DNA of 64,000 nucleotides from Opitutaceae bacterium (GCA_027490995.1 JAIXWY010000011.1:682001-746000); one strand, 5' to 3'; positions 29,491-39,098 are shown, numbered from the stretch's first letter. Numbers and translations: made by a program. Notes: a model not told the origin generated them from the sequence alone.

Positions 29491-31242
29491 TCAGCGCACC
29501 GCGGCTCCTACCTCTGCCGCCACCCGTGCGAAGAGTGCCTTGCGCTGCCGGGCGTCCCGTTTCCGGTCCGTCCGCAGCTCCCACACGCGCACGCCGCGCG
29601 CGGGGAGCTCCCCCACCGCCCGCTCAAATTCAGGCCACGAGCCGAACACGCGGTGCTCCACCCCGTGCGCACGCACGAGCGCACCCATGTCCACGGTCTG
29701 TGGCGTGGCGAACAGTTCCTCGAACGGCGGTTCGTGCGCGGCGATCGGCAGGTGCTCAAAGATACCGCCACCGTTGTTGTTGATCAGGATCACCGTCAGC
29801 GAGCCCCGCAACGCTTTCGCCGTGAGGAGTCCGTTACTGTCGTGCAGAAAAGCGAGGTCACCCGTCAACAACACCGCCGGCGGCCCACCCTCCGCCGCCC
29901 CCAGCGCCGTCGAGAGGGTGCCATCAATACCGTTCGCACCACGACTGCATTGCACGCGCAGTCCAGACTCCGAGGCCGGAACGAAGTACTCCAGATCGCG
30001 CACCGGCATGCTCGAGGCCACGCACCAGGTCGCGCCCATCGGCAGCGTCCGCGCGAGGAGCCAAGCCGCCTTGCCTTCAAAAAGCCTCTCTTCCCCAGCC
30101 AGCTCCGCGTCCAAACGCGACCGCGCGTCTGCCTCAAGTCGCATCCAGCGCGTTCGATAATCGCGATCCGCCGCAAGCACACCGTCAACCGTCAGTCGCT
30201 CCACGGATCCCGCACGCTGTTCCGTCCGTAAATGCAACGCATCGCGGTTCGCTGCACCCTCCGCGAGGAGCAGGCACCGCGCCCCACTCCGCTCCAGCCA
30301 GGCCCGCAGCACTTTGCTGGTGGGCCAACCACCCAGACACAGGACCTGCTCCGGCACCAAGGCCCGCGCGGCGGATTCATCCCGCAGCACCGTGTCGTAG
30401 GTGGTGACCACCGGCGCGCCGCGGGGGGCATGAAATCGTATCGGGGAAAGCGCGTCCGCAAGCACCGGCCAACCGGTGCGCGCCGACACGTCCAGCACCG
30501 CCTGAACGTAGGCGGCAGGATCGGCGGGATCCGCCTGCCCCGCCACGATCACGCCGCGCGGGGTGGTGGCACGCACGATCACTCGGGTCTCCGCCCGCTC
30601 CGGCTCCGTTCGTTCACCGACGTGCACAAAAAACGCGTCGTCCAAGCCCTCGACCGCAATGGCCTCCCCCGCCTCTCCCGGCGGCGCGAGTGGGTCCCGG
30701 AAGGGGAGATTCAGGTGCACCGGACCCGCCGGAGCACCGAGTGACGCCCGCCATGCCTGGACCACGGTCTGACGCAGATAACGCAGCAACGACAACGACG
30801 CTTCGGGTACCGCGACCTCATGCTGCCAGCGCACGTAGTCACCGAAGATCTTCTGCTGATCGATGGTCTGGCCCGAGTGACAGGCACGCATCTCCGGCGG
30901 CCGATCAGCCGTCAGGAGCAGCAGCGGCACTTCCGCTTCATGCGCTTCGATCACGGCCGGGAAGTAATTCGCGACCGCCGAGCCGCTGGTGCACACCAGA
31001 GCCACGGGGCGCCGGGAACGGCGCGCCAAACCAAGGGCGAAAAAGGCCGCCGACCGCTCATCCACCATCACCGTCCGGGAAATCCTCGGGTGACGAGCGA
31101 AGGCCAGTGTCAAGGGAGTCGATCGGGAACCCGGGGACAGAACCACGTGTGCGAGGCCAAGGCGCGACAGGGTCTCGACGAGCACGCTGCTCCACAGCGT
31201 GTTCGTCGTGCGACGGTCAAACGCGGATCCGGAATCGGCCAT
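29491..31242 (-). CDS. menD: 2-succinyl-5-enolpyruvyl-6-hydroxy-3-cyclohexene-1-carboxylate synthase
   Basis: 583 residues. Three thiamine-diphosphate-enzyme domains are seen. The N-terminal one holds VVLSPGSRSTPLTLA and CTSGSAVANYFPAV, with ADRPPEMR and the GQTIDQ segment. The C-terminal one holds CSRGANGIDGTLSTALGAA and the cofactor motif LTGDLAFLHDSNGL...NNNGGGIF. MenD condenses isochorismate with 2-oxoglutarate. It follows menF by 36 bases on the same strand, so MenF product passes to MenD in the same operon. The leader is pyrimidine-rich. Confidence 0.97.
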   Translation of the reverse strand: MADSGSAFDRRTTNTLWSSVLVETLSRLGLAHVVLSPGSRSTPLTLAFARHPRISRTVMVDERSAAFFALGLARRSRRPVALVCTSGSAVANYFPAVIEAHEAEVPLLLLTADRPPEMRACHSGQTIDQQKIFGDYVRWQHEVAVPEASLSLLRYLRQTVVQAWRASLGAPAGPVHLNLPFRDPLAPPGEAGEAIAVEGLDDAFFVHVGERTEPERAETRVIVRATTPRGVIVAGQADPADPAAYVQAVLDVSARTGWPVLADALSPIRFHAPRGAPVVTTYDTVLRDESAARALVPEQVLCLGGWPTSKVLRAWLERSGARCLLLAEGAANRDALHLRTEQRAGSVERLTVDGVLAADRDYRTRWMRLEADARSRLDAELAGEERLFEGKAAWLLARTLPMGATWCVASSMPVRDLEYFVPASESGLRVQCSRGANGIDGTLSTALGAAEGGPPAVLLTGDLAFLHDSNGLLTAKALRGSLTVILINNNGGGIFEHLPIAAHEPPFEELFATPQTVDMGALVRAHGVEHRVFGSWPEFERAVGELPARGVRVWELRTDRKRDARQRKALFARVAAEVGAAVR

Positions 31243-31278
31243 GGGGGAAAGGTAGCAAGGTTCCCGCCCGAGGAAACG

Positions 31279-32733
31279 TCAATTCGTGCTCGTTCCGGTT
31301 GCCACGAGCGCGTCGACCAGCGCCGCAAACTTCAACTCGGTTTCGGCAAACTCCTGCTCGGGTGTCGATCCGGCCACGATCCCCGCTCCGGCATACACCC
31401 GAGCGTGGCACCCCTCGATCAACGCGCTGCGGATGCCGACGAAGAACTCCCCTCCGCCGCGCCCATTCATCCACCCCAGCGCGCCAGCGTACAGACCACG
31501 CGGAAAACCCTCGAGACCCCGGATGGCCGCGATCGCCGTTTCGCGCGGCGTCCCTCCCACCGCCGGCGTGGGGTGCAACACCGCCAGCGCATCCAGCAGG
31601 CGCACGCCCTGCGGCAGCGGGACGCTGACCGCCGTCGCGAGGTGCTGCACGTTCGCCAGCCGCCGCAGGGTCGGGCGCACGGTCAGGTCCACCGTCATGC
31701 CAAGTTGAGCCAGCCGCCGCGCGATCGACTCCAGAACGAGACGGTGTTCGCGCAGATCTTTCTCGCTGCGCAGCAGCGCGTGCGCGAGTGCCGCGTCCTC
31801 GCTCGCACCCGTCCCGCGGCGGGCCGAACCAGCCAGCGCCTCCGTCTCCAGGGCGCCGCGGCTCACGCGCACCAGGCGTTCCGGGCTTGCCCCGATAAAG
31901 CTGCGTCCATGCCCATCCCCCACTGAAAAGGCATAGCAGGCTGGAAATCGCTGGCGGAGTCCGTTCAGCACCCGCAGGGGATGCAGCGGCACCGCCATCT
32001 GCAGGTCCTGCGCCCGGGCGAGCACGATTTTCTGAAACTCGCCCGCAGAAATCCGTCGCAACGCCTCCGCCACCGCCGCGCGATAGTCGCCCGCCTCCCG
32101 TGACTCCGCCCCGCGCGGTGCGATCTTGGGAGCACTCTCGGTGCGCGGCTCCGCACCGGCGGGCGCGGCATACTCGAAGCCAGAAAACTTGCGGTGGGCG
32201 CGCCACACGCGCTCCGCCAACGGGGCGATCTCCGCATCAGGCTCCAGCCACACGTTCGCCACCGCGGTCGTCCACTCGCCCGCCCGCGCGACCTGCCAGC
32301 GAGGCACGAAGGCCCGCGCTGCCGGAAAAGGCTCGCCGGGCTCGACCGCATGCTGAAAAGCGAAACTGGCGAAGACGTGTGGCCCACCGAAGGGCGCATC
32401 CACCGCCCCCACCGCCAGCGTGTGCGCAAAAAGCTCATCGGCCCAGGCCTGGATCTCCCCAAACCGTTCGGGTCCGGCGGCCTCCCGCACCAGCAACGCC
32501 TCCGCGCCAGCGATGGCGGAATCCAGCGCCGGGTTCTCCGCGTAGAAATGGAGTTCTCCCGGGGCGTAGATCGATTCCAATACCGCGAGCGGATCGAGCG
32601 CATCGACCGCCACGGCGATGCTCACCAGCTTGCCGTGCCGATCCCGCCGCGCGACCTCGCGGCACTGTTCCAAGAACGCCGCCAGCCGCTCCGGCGACGC
32701 ATTGTCCGCTGGATTGACCGGAAGGATCTTCAC
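31279..32733 (-). CDS. menF: Isochorismate synthase (MenF/EntC type)
   Basis: 484 residues from a GTG that overlaps the metG stop (GTGA), indicating translational coupling. The chorismate-binding domain fills the C-terminal 270 residues: KIVLARAQDLQ, FIGASPERLVRV, LETEALAGSARRG, EHRLVLESI, LHPTPAVGGTPRE, GLYAGALGW and a final YAGAGIVAGSTPEQEF. The enzyme converts chorismate to isochorismate, which here feeds menaquinone through MenD next door. Salicylate or siderophore roles seem less likely given the neighbour. Confidence 0.95.
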   Translation of the reverse strand: MKILPVNPADNASPERLAAFLEQCREVARRDRHGKLVSIAVAVDALDPLAVLESIYAPGELHFYAENPALDSAIAGAEALLVREAAGPERFGEIQAWADELFAHTLAVGAVDAPFGGPHVFASFAFQHAVEPGEPFPAARAFVPRWQVARAGEWTTAVANVWLEPDAEIAPLAERVWRAHRKFSGFEYAAPAGAEPRTESAPKIAPRGAESREAGDYRAAVAEALRRISAGEFQKIVLARAQDLQMAVPLHPLRVLNGLRQRFPACYAFSVGDGHGRSFIGASPERLVRVSRGALETEALAGSARRGTGASEDAALAHALLRSEKDLREHRLVLESIARRLAQLGMTVDLTVRPTLRRLANVQHLATAVSVPLPQGVRLLDALAVLHPTPAVGGTPRETAIAAIRGLEGFPRGLYAGALGWMNGRGGGEFFVGIRSALIEGCHARVYAGAGIVAGSTPEQEFAETELKFAALVDALVATGTSTN

Positions 32734-34250
32734 CCGTTGGGGCGAGGAAAGAGAATCGCCGTCGCAGCAACCTTGCGGCCCGCGAGACTCGTTCCCCAGT
32801 TGAGTTCATCCCGCCACGTCGCCGTCGGCGTATAGCCGAGCACACCGCGAATCTTATCCGCCGTGGTCGGCATCACCGCTGCGAGCACAGTCGACGCCAG
32901 ACGCAAGGCCTCCGCGATCGTGGCGAGCGCGGTGCGCAACCGCGCCTGATCCGCCGCCTCCGTCGACTTGCCGAGTTTCCAAGGCGCCAGCTTGTCGATG
33001 TACGCATTCGTCGCCGTCACGAACGCGAAGGTCCGCTCCAGCGCGACGTGAAACTGGAACGACTCATGCAGGGCAATCACGTCGTCGCGCGTCTGCTCCC
33101 AAAGCGCCCGCAGTTCCTGCTCGGGCGCCTCCGCCAGACCCGCCTCCGGGACGACCGCCGCGGCAAAGCGATTGGTCATGTTCAGCGTGCGGTTGACCAG
33201 ATTGCCGAGGTTATTCGCGAGCTCGGTGTTGTAGCGCGTGAGGAACTGCGCCTGCGAGAAATCGCTGTCCTGGCCCACGCTCATCTCCCGCATCAGGAAG
33301 TAGCGCAGGGCATCCACTCCGTAGGTGTCGCAGTACGCCGCCGCATCGATGAAGTTGCCCGTGCTCTTCGACATCTTCGCGCCGTTGATCGACCACCACC
33401 CGTGCGCGAGGATCGACTTCGGCAGGGCGATTCCGGACGCCTTCAGCATGATCGGCCAGTACACCGCGTGCGGAGGCACCAGGATGTCCTTGCCAATCAC
33501 ATGGAAGTCCGCCGGCCAGATCCCCGGCTTGTCCGCCACCGCCGAGTAGTAGTTCAGCAGTGCATCAAACCAGACGTACGTCACGAACTCGGAATCGAAA
33601 GGCAGCGGGATACCCCACTCAAGGCGTTCGCGCGGACGGGAAATGCACAGATCGTTCAGCGGCTCCTTGAGAAACTCCAGCACTTGCTTCGCCCGGTAAC
33701 GCGGAAAGATAAAGTCCTCGTGCGACCGGATGTGCTCCGCCAGCCACGCCTGATGCCGCTGGAGGCGGAAGAAGTAGTTCGACTCGGTGATCTGCGTCAC
33801 TTCGCCGAAGATCTCCGGCCACGATCCGTCCGGATTGCGGTCCTTCTCCTGCAGGAATTGCTCCTGACGCGTCGAGTAGAAGCCCGTATAGTCGGCCTTG
33901 TAGATATCGCCTTGGTCGAAGAGCCGCTGGAGAATCTCCTGCACCACCCGCTTGTGCCGGTCCTCCGTGGTGCGGATAAAGTCGTCGTTCGAGATTTCCA
34001 GCTTGGCGCACAGCGCGCGGAACTCGCCGCTGATCGCGTCGACAAATTCCTGCGGCTGAATGTTGTTACGCCGGGCGCTCTGCTGCACCTTCTGCCCATG
34101 CTCGTCGGTCCCGGTGAGGAACCAGACCGGCGTGCCCATGAGGCGGCGGAAGCGCGCGATGACGTCGGTCAACACCTTCTCATAGGCGTGCCCCAGATGC
34201 GGTGACCCGTTGGTGTAGTCGATCGCGGTGGTGACGTAGAAGGTTTTCAT
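32730..34250 (-). CDS. metG: Methionyl-tRNA synthetase
   Basis: 506 residues, the short form without the C-terminal EMAP-like tRNA-binding domain. Class I motifs: the HIGH equivalent HLGH in DYTNGSPHLGH near residue 20 and KMSKSTGN at about residue 295. The connective segment shows a GFYSTRQEQFL stretch instead of the usual four-cysteine zinc knuckle, as in MetRS groups that lost the zinc site. It charges tRNA-Met. Its stop overlaps the menF start by 4 bases, an unusual housekeeping-menaquinone operon. Confidence 0.96.
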   Translation of the reverse strand: MKTFYVTTAIDYTNGSPHLGHAYEKVLTDVIARFRRLMGTPVWFLTGTDEHGQKVQQSARRNNIQPQEFVDAISGEFRALCAKLEISNDDFIRTTEDRHKRVVQEILQRLFDQGDIYKADYTGFYSTRQEQFLQEKDRNPDGSWPEIFGEVTQITESNYFFRLQRHQAWLAEHIRSHEDFIFPRYRAKQVLEFLKEPLNDLCISRPRERLEWGIPLPFDSEFVTYVWFDALLNYYSAVADKPGIWPADFHVIGKDILVPPHAVYWPIMLKASGIALPKSILAHGWWSINGAKMSKSTGNFIDAAAYCDTYGVDALRYFLMREMSVGQDSDFSQAQFLTRYNTELANNLGNLVNRTLNMTNRFAAAVVPEAGLAEAPEQELRALWEQTRDDVIALHESFQFHVALERTFAFVTATNAYIDKLAPWKLGKSTEAADQARLRTALATIAEALRLASTVLAAVMPTTADKIRGVLGYTPTATWRDELNWGTSLAGRKVAATAILFPRPNG

Positions 34251-34378
34251 AGCCTGAACCCCTGATTAAAGCTGGGCGGGGGTCTTTTGTCGAAGGTTTT
34301 GCGGCTGCGGGGTCCTTTAGGCACCCGGGTGGCGTGCCGATGGAAGCTACATCCCTGCAGCGACCCCTGCCTTAAACC

Positions 34379-35188
34379 GTGTCCCGGTCCTCTCCCACCT
34401 CCCGCCCGCCCTCCCACCCCGCCTCCGGAAACGGCCGCGTCGAGCCGGTTTCGGAAAGTCCGCACCCCGAGCGTTCGAGCGAAGGCCCGACGGCGGCCGT
34501 CGCCGCTGCGCCGGACTTGGTCGTCGTGGTTCCGGTCTTCAACGAGGAGTCGGTGATCGTGCCGGTTCTTCAGGAGTGGCGCGATGAAGTCGCCCGGGTG
34601 GTGCCCCGTTTCCACTTGCTCGTGATCAACGATGGTTCGACGGACGGTACCCGTAAGGCGCTGTCGGCGCTCGACTGGCCGGAGTTGACCGTAATCAGCC
34701 ACGCCAACCGGGGCCACGGCCAGAGTTGCCTCGTCGGCTACATGGAGGCCGCACGCATCGGCGCGCCTTTTGTCTTTCAGATCGACTCCGACGGGCAGTG
34801 TGACCCCGCCGCGTTTCGGTCCATCTGGGAACGGCGCCACGAGGCTCCCGCGGTCTACGGACGCCGGATCACACGCGACGACGGCCTCAGCCGCCAGTTG
34901 ATCACCCGCGTTCTGCGGTGGTCGCTCAAGCTGTTCCGGCACACGCGGCTGAACGACACCAACGTACCCTATCGGCTGTACCACACTGCCATCGCCGCCG
35001 CGGCCGCCCGCGAGGTCCCTGCCACCTTCGACCTCGCGAACATCGGCCTCGCGCTGAAACTGGAGCCGAAGGGATTTATCGAGGTGCCGATCCACTTCCG
35101 CGATCGGGTCGGCGGTCATGCCTCCGTTCGCTACTGGGGTTTCGCCCGCAAGGCGCGCCGCCTCTTCCAAGACTTGCGCTCCCTCTAG
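34379..35188 (+). CDS. Family 2 glycosyltransferase (polyprenyl-phosphate type)
   Basis: 269 residues from a GTG; the first 45 residues are low-complexity (Ser/Pro) and the true start may be further in. The GT-A core begins at LVVVVPVFNEES, with INDGSTDGT and the metal-binding QIDSDGQ motif. The end has HFRDRVGGHASVRYW, as in dolichyl/undecaprenyl-phosphate sugar transferases. No C-terminal membrane segments are seen, so it may act peripherally on the inner membrane. The next gene, a UDP-galactopyranose mutase, starts 2 bases after its stop, so the two are one operon, and a surface glycan role is inferred. Donor and acceptor are unknown. Confidence 0.85.
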   Translation: MSRSSPTSRPPSHPASGNGRVEPVSESPHPERSSEGPTAAVAAAPDLVVVVPVFNEESVIVPVLQEWRDEVARVVPRFHLLVINDGSTDGTRKALSALDWPELTVISHANRGHGQSCLVGYMEAARIGAPFVFQIDSDGQCDPAAFRSIWERRHEAPAVYGRRITRDDGLSRQLITRVLRWSLKLFRHTRLNDTNVPYRLYHTAIAAAAAREVPATFDLANIGLALKLEPKGFIEVPIHFRDRVGGHASVRYWGFARKARRLFQDLRSL

Positions 35189-35190
35189 CC

Positions 35191-36372
35191 ATGCGTCCGG
35201 CCTACGATTTTGTCATCGTCGGAGCCGGTTTCTCCGGCCTCGTCATCGCCGAGCGCCTCAGCGCCGCGGGGCACCGCTGCCTGGTCGTCGAGAAGCGCAA
35301 CCATATCGGCGGCAACTGCCACGACCGCACGGACCGCAACGGCCTGCTGTACCATGTCTACGGTCCGCACTACTTCCGGACCAACTCCACGGTGGTCCGC
35401 GAGTACCTCAGCCGCTTCACCGCTTGGCGCGAGGTCAAATACCGGGTGCAAGTCTACACCGCAGGCCGCTATTGGAGCTTCCCGGTGAACCTCGCGACCT
35501 ACCGCCAACTCTGCGGGCGGGCCGATGCCTCCGAGGCCGATTTCAAAGCCTACCTCGAGCGCGTCGTCATTCCCAACGAGCACCCAGCCAATTCGCGCGA
35601 CGCAATGCTCGCCTGCGTCGGGCCCGAGCTGTACGAACTTTTTTTCCAGGGCTACACGCAGAAGCAGTGGGGACGCCCCGCCGAGGCGCTCGACGCCTCG
35701 GTCTGCCGCCGGATTCCGTGGCGCTCCGAAGTCGACGAGCGCTACTTTCACGACGAATTTCAAGCGCTTCCCCGAGACGGCTACCATCGGTTGTTCGAGA
35801 ATCTCCTCGCCGCCTCGGGTGCAGACCTGCGCCTCGAGACCGACTACCGCGAGATCCTGCCCCACGTGCGATGCCAGCACCTCGTCTATACCGGCCCGAT
35901 CGACGAATACTTTGGCCACTGCCACGGTCCCTTGCCGTACCGCAGCGTGCGGCTGCAACTCGAAGAATACTCCTCCGCTGATCGCCCCGACGGCCTACTC
36001 CAGCCGGCCCTGCAGGTGAACTACCCCGGCAGCGAGCCCTTCACCCGCACGGTCGAGCTCAAGCATATCACCGGTCAGGTCAGCCCGTTCTCCAACTTGG
36101 TTCGCGAGTTTTCCGAGGAGCACGTGAATGGCGTGAACGATCCGTACTACCCGATTCCCGGGCCCGAGAGCCAGGCCTTGATCGAACGCTACCGCACGCT
36201 CGCCGAGCGCGAAGCGGGTGTCACGTTCATCGGACGGCTCGCGCAGTATCGCTACTTGAACATGGATCAGGTGGTCGGCGCGGCGCTCCACACGGCCGAG
36301 AAGCTGCGATTGCAGCCGGGGCCCGCCTTCTGCGGCAGGGTGCCGTCCGCCGCCGCTCGCGCCGTCGCCTGA
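35191..36372 (+). CDS. glf: UDP-galactopyranose mutase-like flavoprotein
   Basis: 393 residues from ATG 35191. The FAD-binding GXGXXG reads VGAGFSGL (residues 9-16), followed by VVEKRNHIGGN and YGPHYFRTN, the Glf equivalent of YGAHxFHTN. Later motifs FFQGYTQKQWG, YTGPIDEYF, RTVELKHITGQ, DPYYPIPG and FIGRLAQYRYLNMD are all family-like. Glf makes UDP-galactofuranose for glycans. The sequence is a somewhat divergent member, so another UDP-sugar substrate is possible. It is transcribed with the glycosyltransferase before it. Confidence 0.88.
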   Translation: MRPAYDFVIVGAGFSGLVIAERLSAAGHRCLVVEKRNHIGGNCHDRTDRNGLLYHVYGPHYFRTNSTVVREYLSRFTAWREVKYRVQVYTAGRYWSFPVNLATYRQLCGRADASEADFKAYLERVVIPNEHPANSRDAMLACVGPELYELFFQGYTQKQWGRPAEALDASVCRRIPWRSEVDERYFHDEFQALPRDGYHRLFENLLAASGADLRLETDYREILPHVRCQHLVYTGPIDEYFGHCHGPLPYRSVRLQLEEYSSADRPDGLLQPALQVNYPGSEPFTRTVELKHITGQVSPFSNLVREFSEEHVNGVNDPYYPIPGPESQALIERYRTLAEREAGVTFIGRLAQYRYLNMDQVVGAALHTAEKLRLQPGPAFCGRVPSAAARAVA

Positions 36373-36392
36373 AGACGGAAGCGTTCCCCTCC

Positions 36393-36857
36393 TTAAGAGG
36401 TTAACCGGATCTGCCGCAGCGCTTCGTAGCAGGCAATGCCCGCCGCCGTGCTGAGATTCAGCGAGCGAAGTTCCGGATTCGCTTGGGGAATCGTCGTGCG
36501 CCCCGCCTCACCGATCTCCGCGTGCAGCCACTCCGGAGCACCGGAACTTTCGTTGCCGAAAACCAGACCGTCGCCGTCAGCAAACGCCACATCCCAGTAA
36601 CTGCGCTGCGTGTGCGTCGTAAAGAGCCACAGGCGGCGCGGGGCCAGCGGGCTGGCGCGGAAGGCCGCCCAGTCCGCATGTTCGTGGACGTCGAGGGAGT
36701 ACCAGTAATCCATGCCGGCCCGCCGCAGGTTGCGGTCGTTGATCACGAAGCCGAGCGGATGAATGAGGTGCAGCCGAGAGCGCGTCAGCGCACACATGCG
36801 GCCGATATTTCCGGTGTTTTGCGGGATTTCGGGTTGAAAGAGGACGATGTGCAGCAT
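36393..36857 (-). CDS. trmL: tRNA (cytidine(34)-2'-O)-methyltransferase
   Basis: 154 residues from ATG 36857 (E. coli TrmL is 157); the frame continues upstream to 37289 but only shadows the ABC gene region. SPOUT motifs: LFQPEIPQNTGNIGRM at the start, LIHPLGFV, the knot-forming GLVFGNESSGAPEW and IPQANPELRSLNLSTA. It methylates the wobble base of leucine tRNAs. It is convergent with glf (20 bases between stops) and divergent from the ABC ATPase. Confidence 0.95.
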   Translation of the reverse strand: MLHIVLFQPEIPQNTGNIGRMCALTRSRLHLIHPLGFVINDRNLRRAGMDYWYSLDVHEHADWAAFRASPLAPRRLWLFTTHTQRSYWDVAFADGDGLVFGNESSGAPEWLHAEIGEAGRTTIPQANPELRSLNLSTAAGIACYEALRQIRLTS

Positions 36858-37014
36858 GGAGGTGCGTCGACCAGCACTGGGGCCGGCTACAGGTTGCAAC
36901 GATGCGCGCACTCCCACCGGTTTGGCAACCGCGCGCAAGGAAAGTGCGGGGCCGGAAATTCCGCCGTTGCCCCGCGGAATCGGCCGCGTTGCCATAGACC
37001 GTCCGTTCTCCCTC

Positions 37015-38613
37015 ATGACCGCGCTCCCCCAGCCCGTTGCCGAAGCCCCGCTCCTGCGTATGCGCGGGATCGAAAAGCGCTTCGGAGCCACCGTGGCGCT
37101 GCGCGGCGTTGAGCTGGATGTTCTACCCGGGTCCGTGCACGCGCTGATCGGCGAGAACGGCGCCGGCAAGAGCACGCTCATGAAGACGTTGTCGGGCGCC
37201 TGTTCCCCCGACGCCGGGACCATGGAATTGGGTGGAGAGCCGTTCTTCCCGTCCAATCCGCTCCATGCCCGCGCGCTCGGCGTGTGCATGATCTACCAGG
37301 AACTCGCCCTCGCCCCCGACTTGAGCGTGATGGAGAATATCCTCCTCGGGATCGAGCCGACCCGCGGGCCATTCATCCGCTGGGCCCAGGTGCGCACGAT
37401 CGCACAGCACGCGTTACGCGAGGTCGGCCTGCCCGATCTCGCTCCGGAAATGCGCACCGGCGACCTCCCTGTCGCACAGCAGCAGCTCGTCGAGATCGCC
37501 CGGGCCGTCGCCGGAGGCTGCCGTATTCTCGTGCTGGATGAGCCCACCAGCTCGCTCACGCGTCGCGATGTCGAACAGCTGTTCATGCTGGTGCGCCGCC
37601 TGCGCGACCGCGGGATCGCCGTCATCTACATCAGCCATGCTCTCGAGGAGGTGTCCGCACTCTGCGATCGTTTCACCGTCCTGCGTGACGGCGAAACCGT
37701 GGGTCACGGGCGGGTCGGCGAGGTGTCCGTCGATCGCATCATTGCCCTGATGGTGGGTCGGGATGTGGGCGACCTCTACCCGCGTTCCTTGCGCTCTCCG
37801 GGCGAGGTGATCCTTGAATTGAACCACCTCGCAGGAGTGCCACTCCCGCACTCCGCCTCGCTTACGCTCCGCCGGGGCGAGGTCGTGGGCATCGCAGGGC
37901 TGATCGGCGCGGGACGCACCGAGATGGTGCGAACCCTCTTCGGGCTGAGCCCCGTCCGCGAAGGGACGGTGCGAGTCGGCACCCACCGCGGTCCCGCCAC
38001 ACCGCGCCAACGCTGGAGTCAGGGCCTCGGGTTGGTCAGCGAAGACCGGAAGCAGGAGGGACTGGCCCAGTCACTTTCCATCGCGGACAATCTCACGCTC
38101 ACGCGCCTCGGCGGGCTCGGGCCTTGGGGCCTCGTCCGACCTTCGCGGCAACGCGCAGCTTGCCGGCCGTGGATCGAATCTTTCCCGATCAAATGCCGCG
38201 ACGCCGCCCAGCCAGTGCAGGATCTCTCCGGTGGTAATCAGCAGAAGGTCGCAATCGCGCGCCTGCTGCACCACGACGCCGAGGTCCTTCTGCTCGACGA
38301 ACCCACCCGCGGGATCGACGTAGGATCAAAGGCTCAGATCTATCGCCTGATCGACGCACTCGCCCGCGGGGACGAGGCCGCCGGACGGGCCCCCAAGGCG
38401 ATCTTGGTAATCAGCAGCTACCTCCCCGAGCTCCTCGGCATCTGCGACCGCATCGCGGTCATGGCCCGCGGGGTGCTCGGTCCGGCCCGTCCGGTCCAGG
38501 ACTGGAACGAACATTCTCTCATGCTCGAGGCCACGTGTCAGAACGACGCGACCATCGCCGGCTCGCTGCGCCCCGAGGAATCCCCGTCCTCTTCACTTCC
38601 TCCTTCGCCGTGA
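37015..38613 (+). CDS. Sugar ABC transporter ATPase (RbsA/MglA type), no permease nearby
   Basis: 532 residues from ATG 37015; upstream in-frame starts would overlap trmL on the other strand. Two tandem ABC modules. Module one has Walker A GENGAGKST, a VAQQQLVEIARA signature and Walker B ILVLDEPTSS. Module two has the degenerate P-loop GLIGAGRTE, the signature LSGGNQQKV and LLLDEPTRGID. This is the RbsA/MglA pattern of monosaccharide importers, in which the second site is inactive. The usual permease and binding-protein genes are absent on both sides; the next gene is an asparaginase overlapping its stop. The CT-rich leader precedes the ATG. Confidence 0.92.
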   Translation: MTALPQPVAEAPLLRMRGIEKRFGATVALRGVELDVLPGSVHALIGENGAGKSTLMKTLSGACSPDAGTMELGGEPFFPSNPLHARALGVCMIYQELALAPDLSVMENILLGIEPTRGPFIRWAQVRTIAQHALREVGLPDLAPEMRTGDLPVAQQQLVEIARAVAGGCRILVLDEPTSSLTRRDVEQLFMLVRRLRDRGIAVIYISHALEEVSALCDRFTVLRDGETVGHGRVGEVSVDRIIALMVGRDVGDLYPRSLRSPGEVILELNHLAGVPLPHSASLTLRRGEVVGIAGLIGAGRTEMVRTLFGLSPVREGTVRVGTHRGPATPRQRWSQGLGLVSEDRKQEGLAQSLSIADNLTLTRLGGLGPWGLVRPSRQRAACRPWIESFPIKCRDAAQPVQDLSGGNQQKVAIARLLHHDAEVLLLDEPTRGIDVGSKAQIYRLIDALARGDEAAGRAPKAILVISSYLPELLGICDRIAVMARGVLGPARPVQDWNEHSLMLEATCQNDATIAGSLRPEESPSSSLPPSP

Positions 38614-39098
38614 AATTTCGCGTTCTCGCCACCGGTGGCACCATCGACAAGATCTACTTCGATGCCGCCAGTACCTACGAAGTCGGCGAACCTCAGGTCG
38701 CGCCGCTTCTCCGCGAGGCGAACGTGACGCTGGACTACGTGGTCGAGTCGGTCCTGCAAAAGGACAGTCTCGCCATGACGCCCGAGGACCGCGCGCTGGT
38801 CCGAGCCCGGGTCATCGCCGCACCCGAGACACACCTTCTCATCACTCACGGCACCGACACGATGACCGACACGGCGAAGGAACTCGTGAACGTGGAGGGC
38901 AAGGTGATCGTGCTGACTGGGGCCATGCTGCCCGCGCGCTTCCGGTCCAGTGATGCACTCTTCAATCTGGGTTGCGCCATCGGCGCGCTGCAGGTGCTAA
39001 CGCCGGGGGTGTACATTGCCATGAACGGACGCATCGCACCCGCGGCAGCCGTGAAAAAGAACCGCGCGTTGAGTCGCTTCGAACCGAAGGAGGGTTAG
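38610..39098 (+). CDS. Single-domain asparaginase-like protein
   Basis: 162 residues from a GTG that overlaps the ABC ATPase stop (GTGA). It contains the asparaginase N-terminal signature LATGGTIDK (Thr11) and THGTDTM (Thr82, Asp83), then LTGAMLPARF. It ends where type I/II asparaginases would continue into a second domain, so it is about half length. Short proteins of this kind exist and are called asparaginase-domain proteins; activity has not, to my knowledge, been generally shown. The Thr/Thr-Asp residues are present, but a lysine equivalent to the third catalytic residue is not obvious. It is probably co-translated with the ATPase. Confidence 0.82.
   Translation: MKFRVLATGGTIDKIYFDAASTYEVGEPQVAPLLREANVTLDYVVESVLQKDSLAMTPEDRALVRARVIAAPETHLLITHGTDTMTDTAKELVNVEGKVIVLTGAMLPARFRSSDALFNLGCAIGALQVLTPGVYIAMNGRIAPAAAVKKNRALSRFEPKEG

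Noticed and set aside
36858-37289. Upstream extension of trmL
   Set aside because: TrmL proteins are about 155 residues and begin exactly at the ATG at 36857; the rest is a shadow of the ABC gene.
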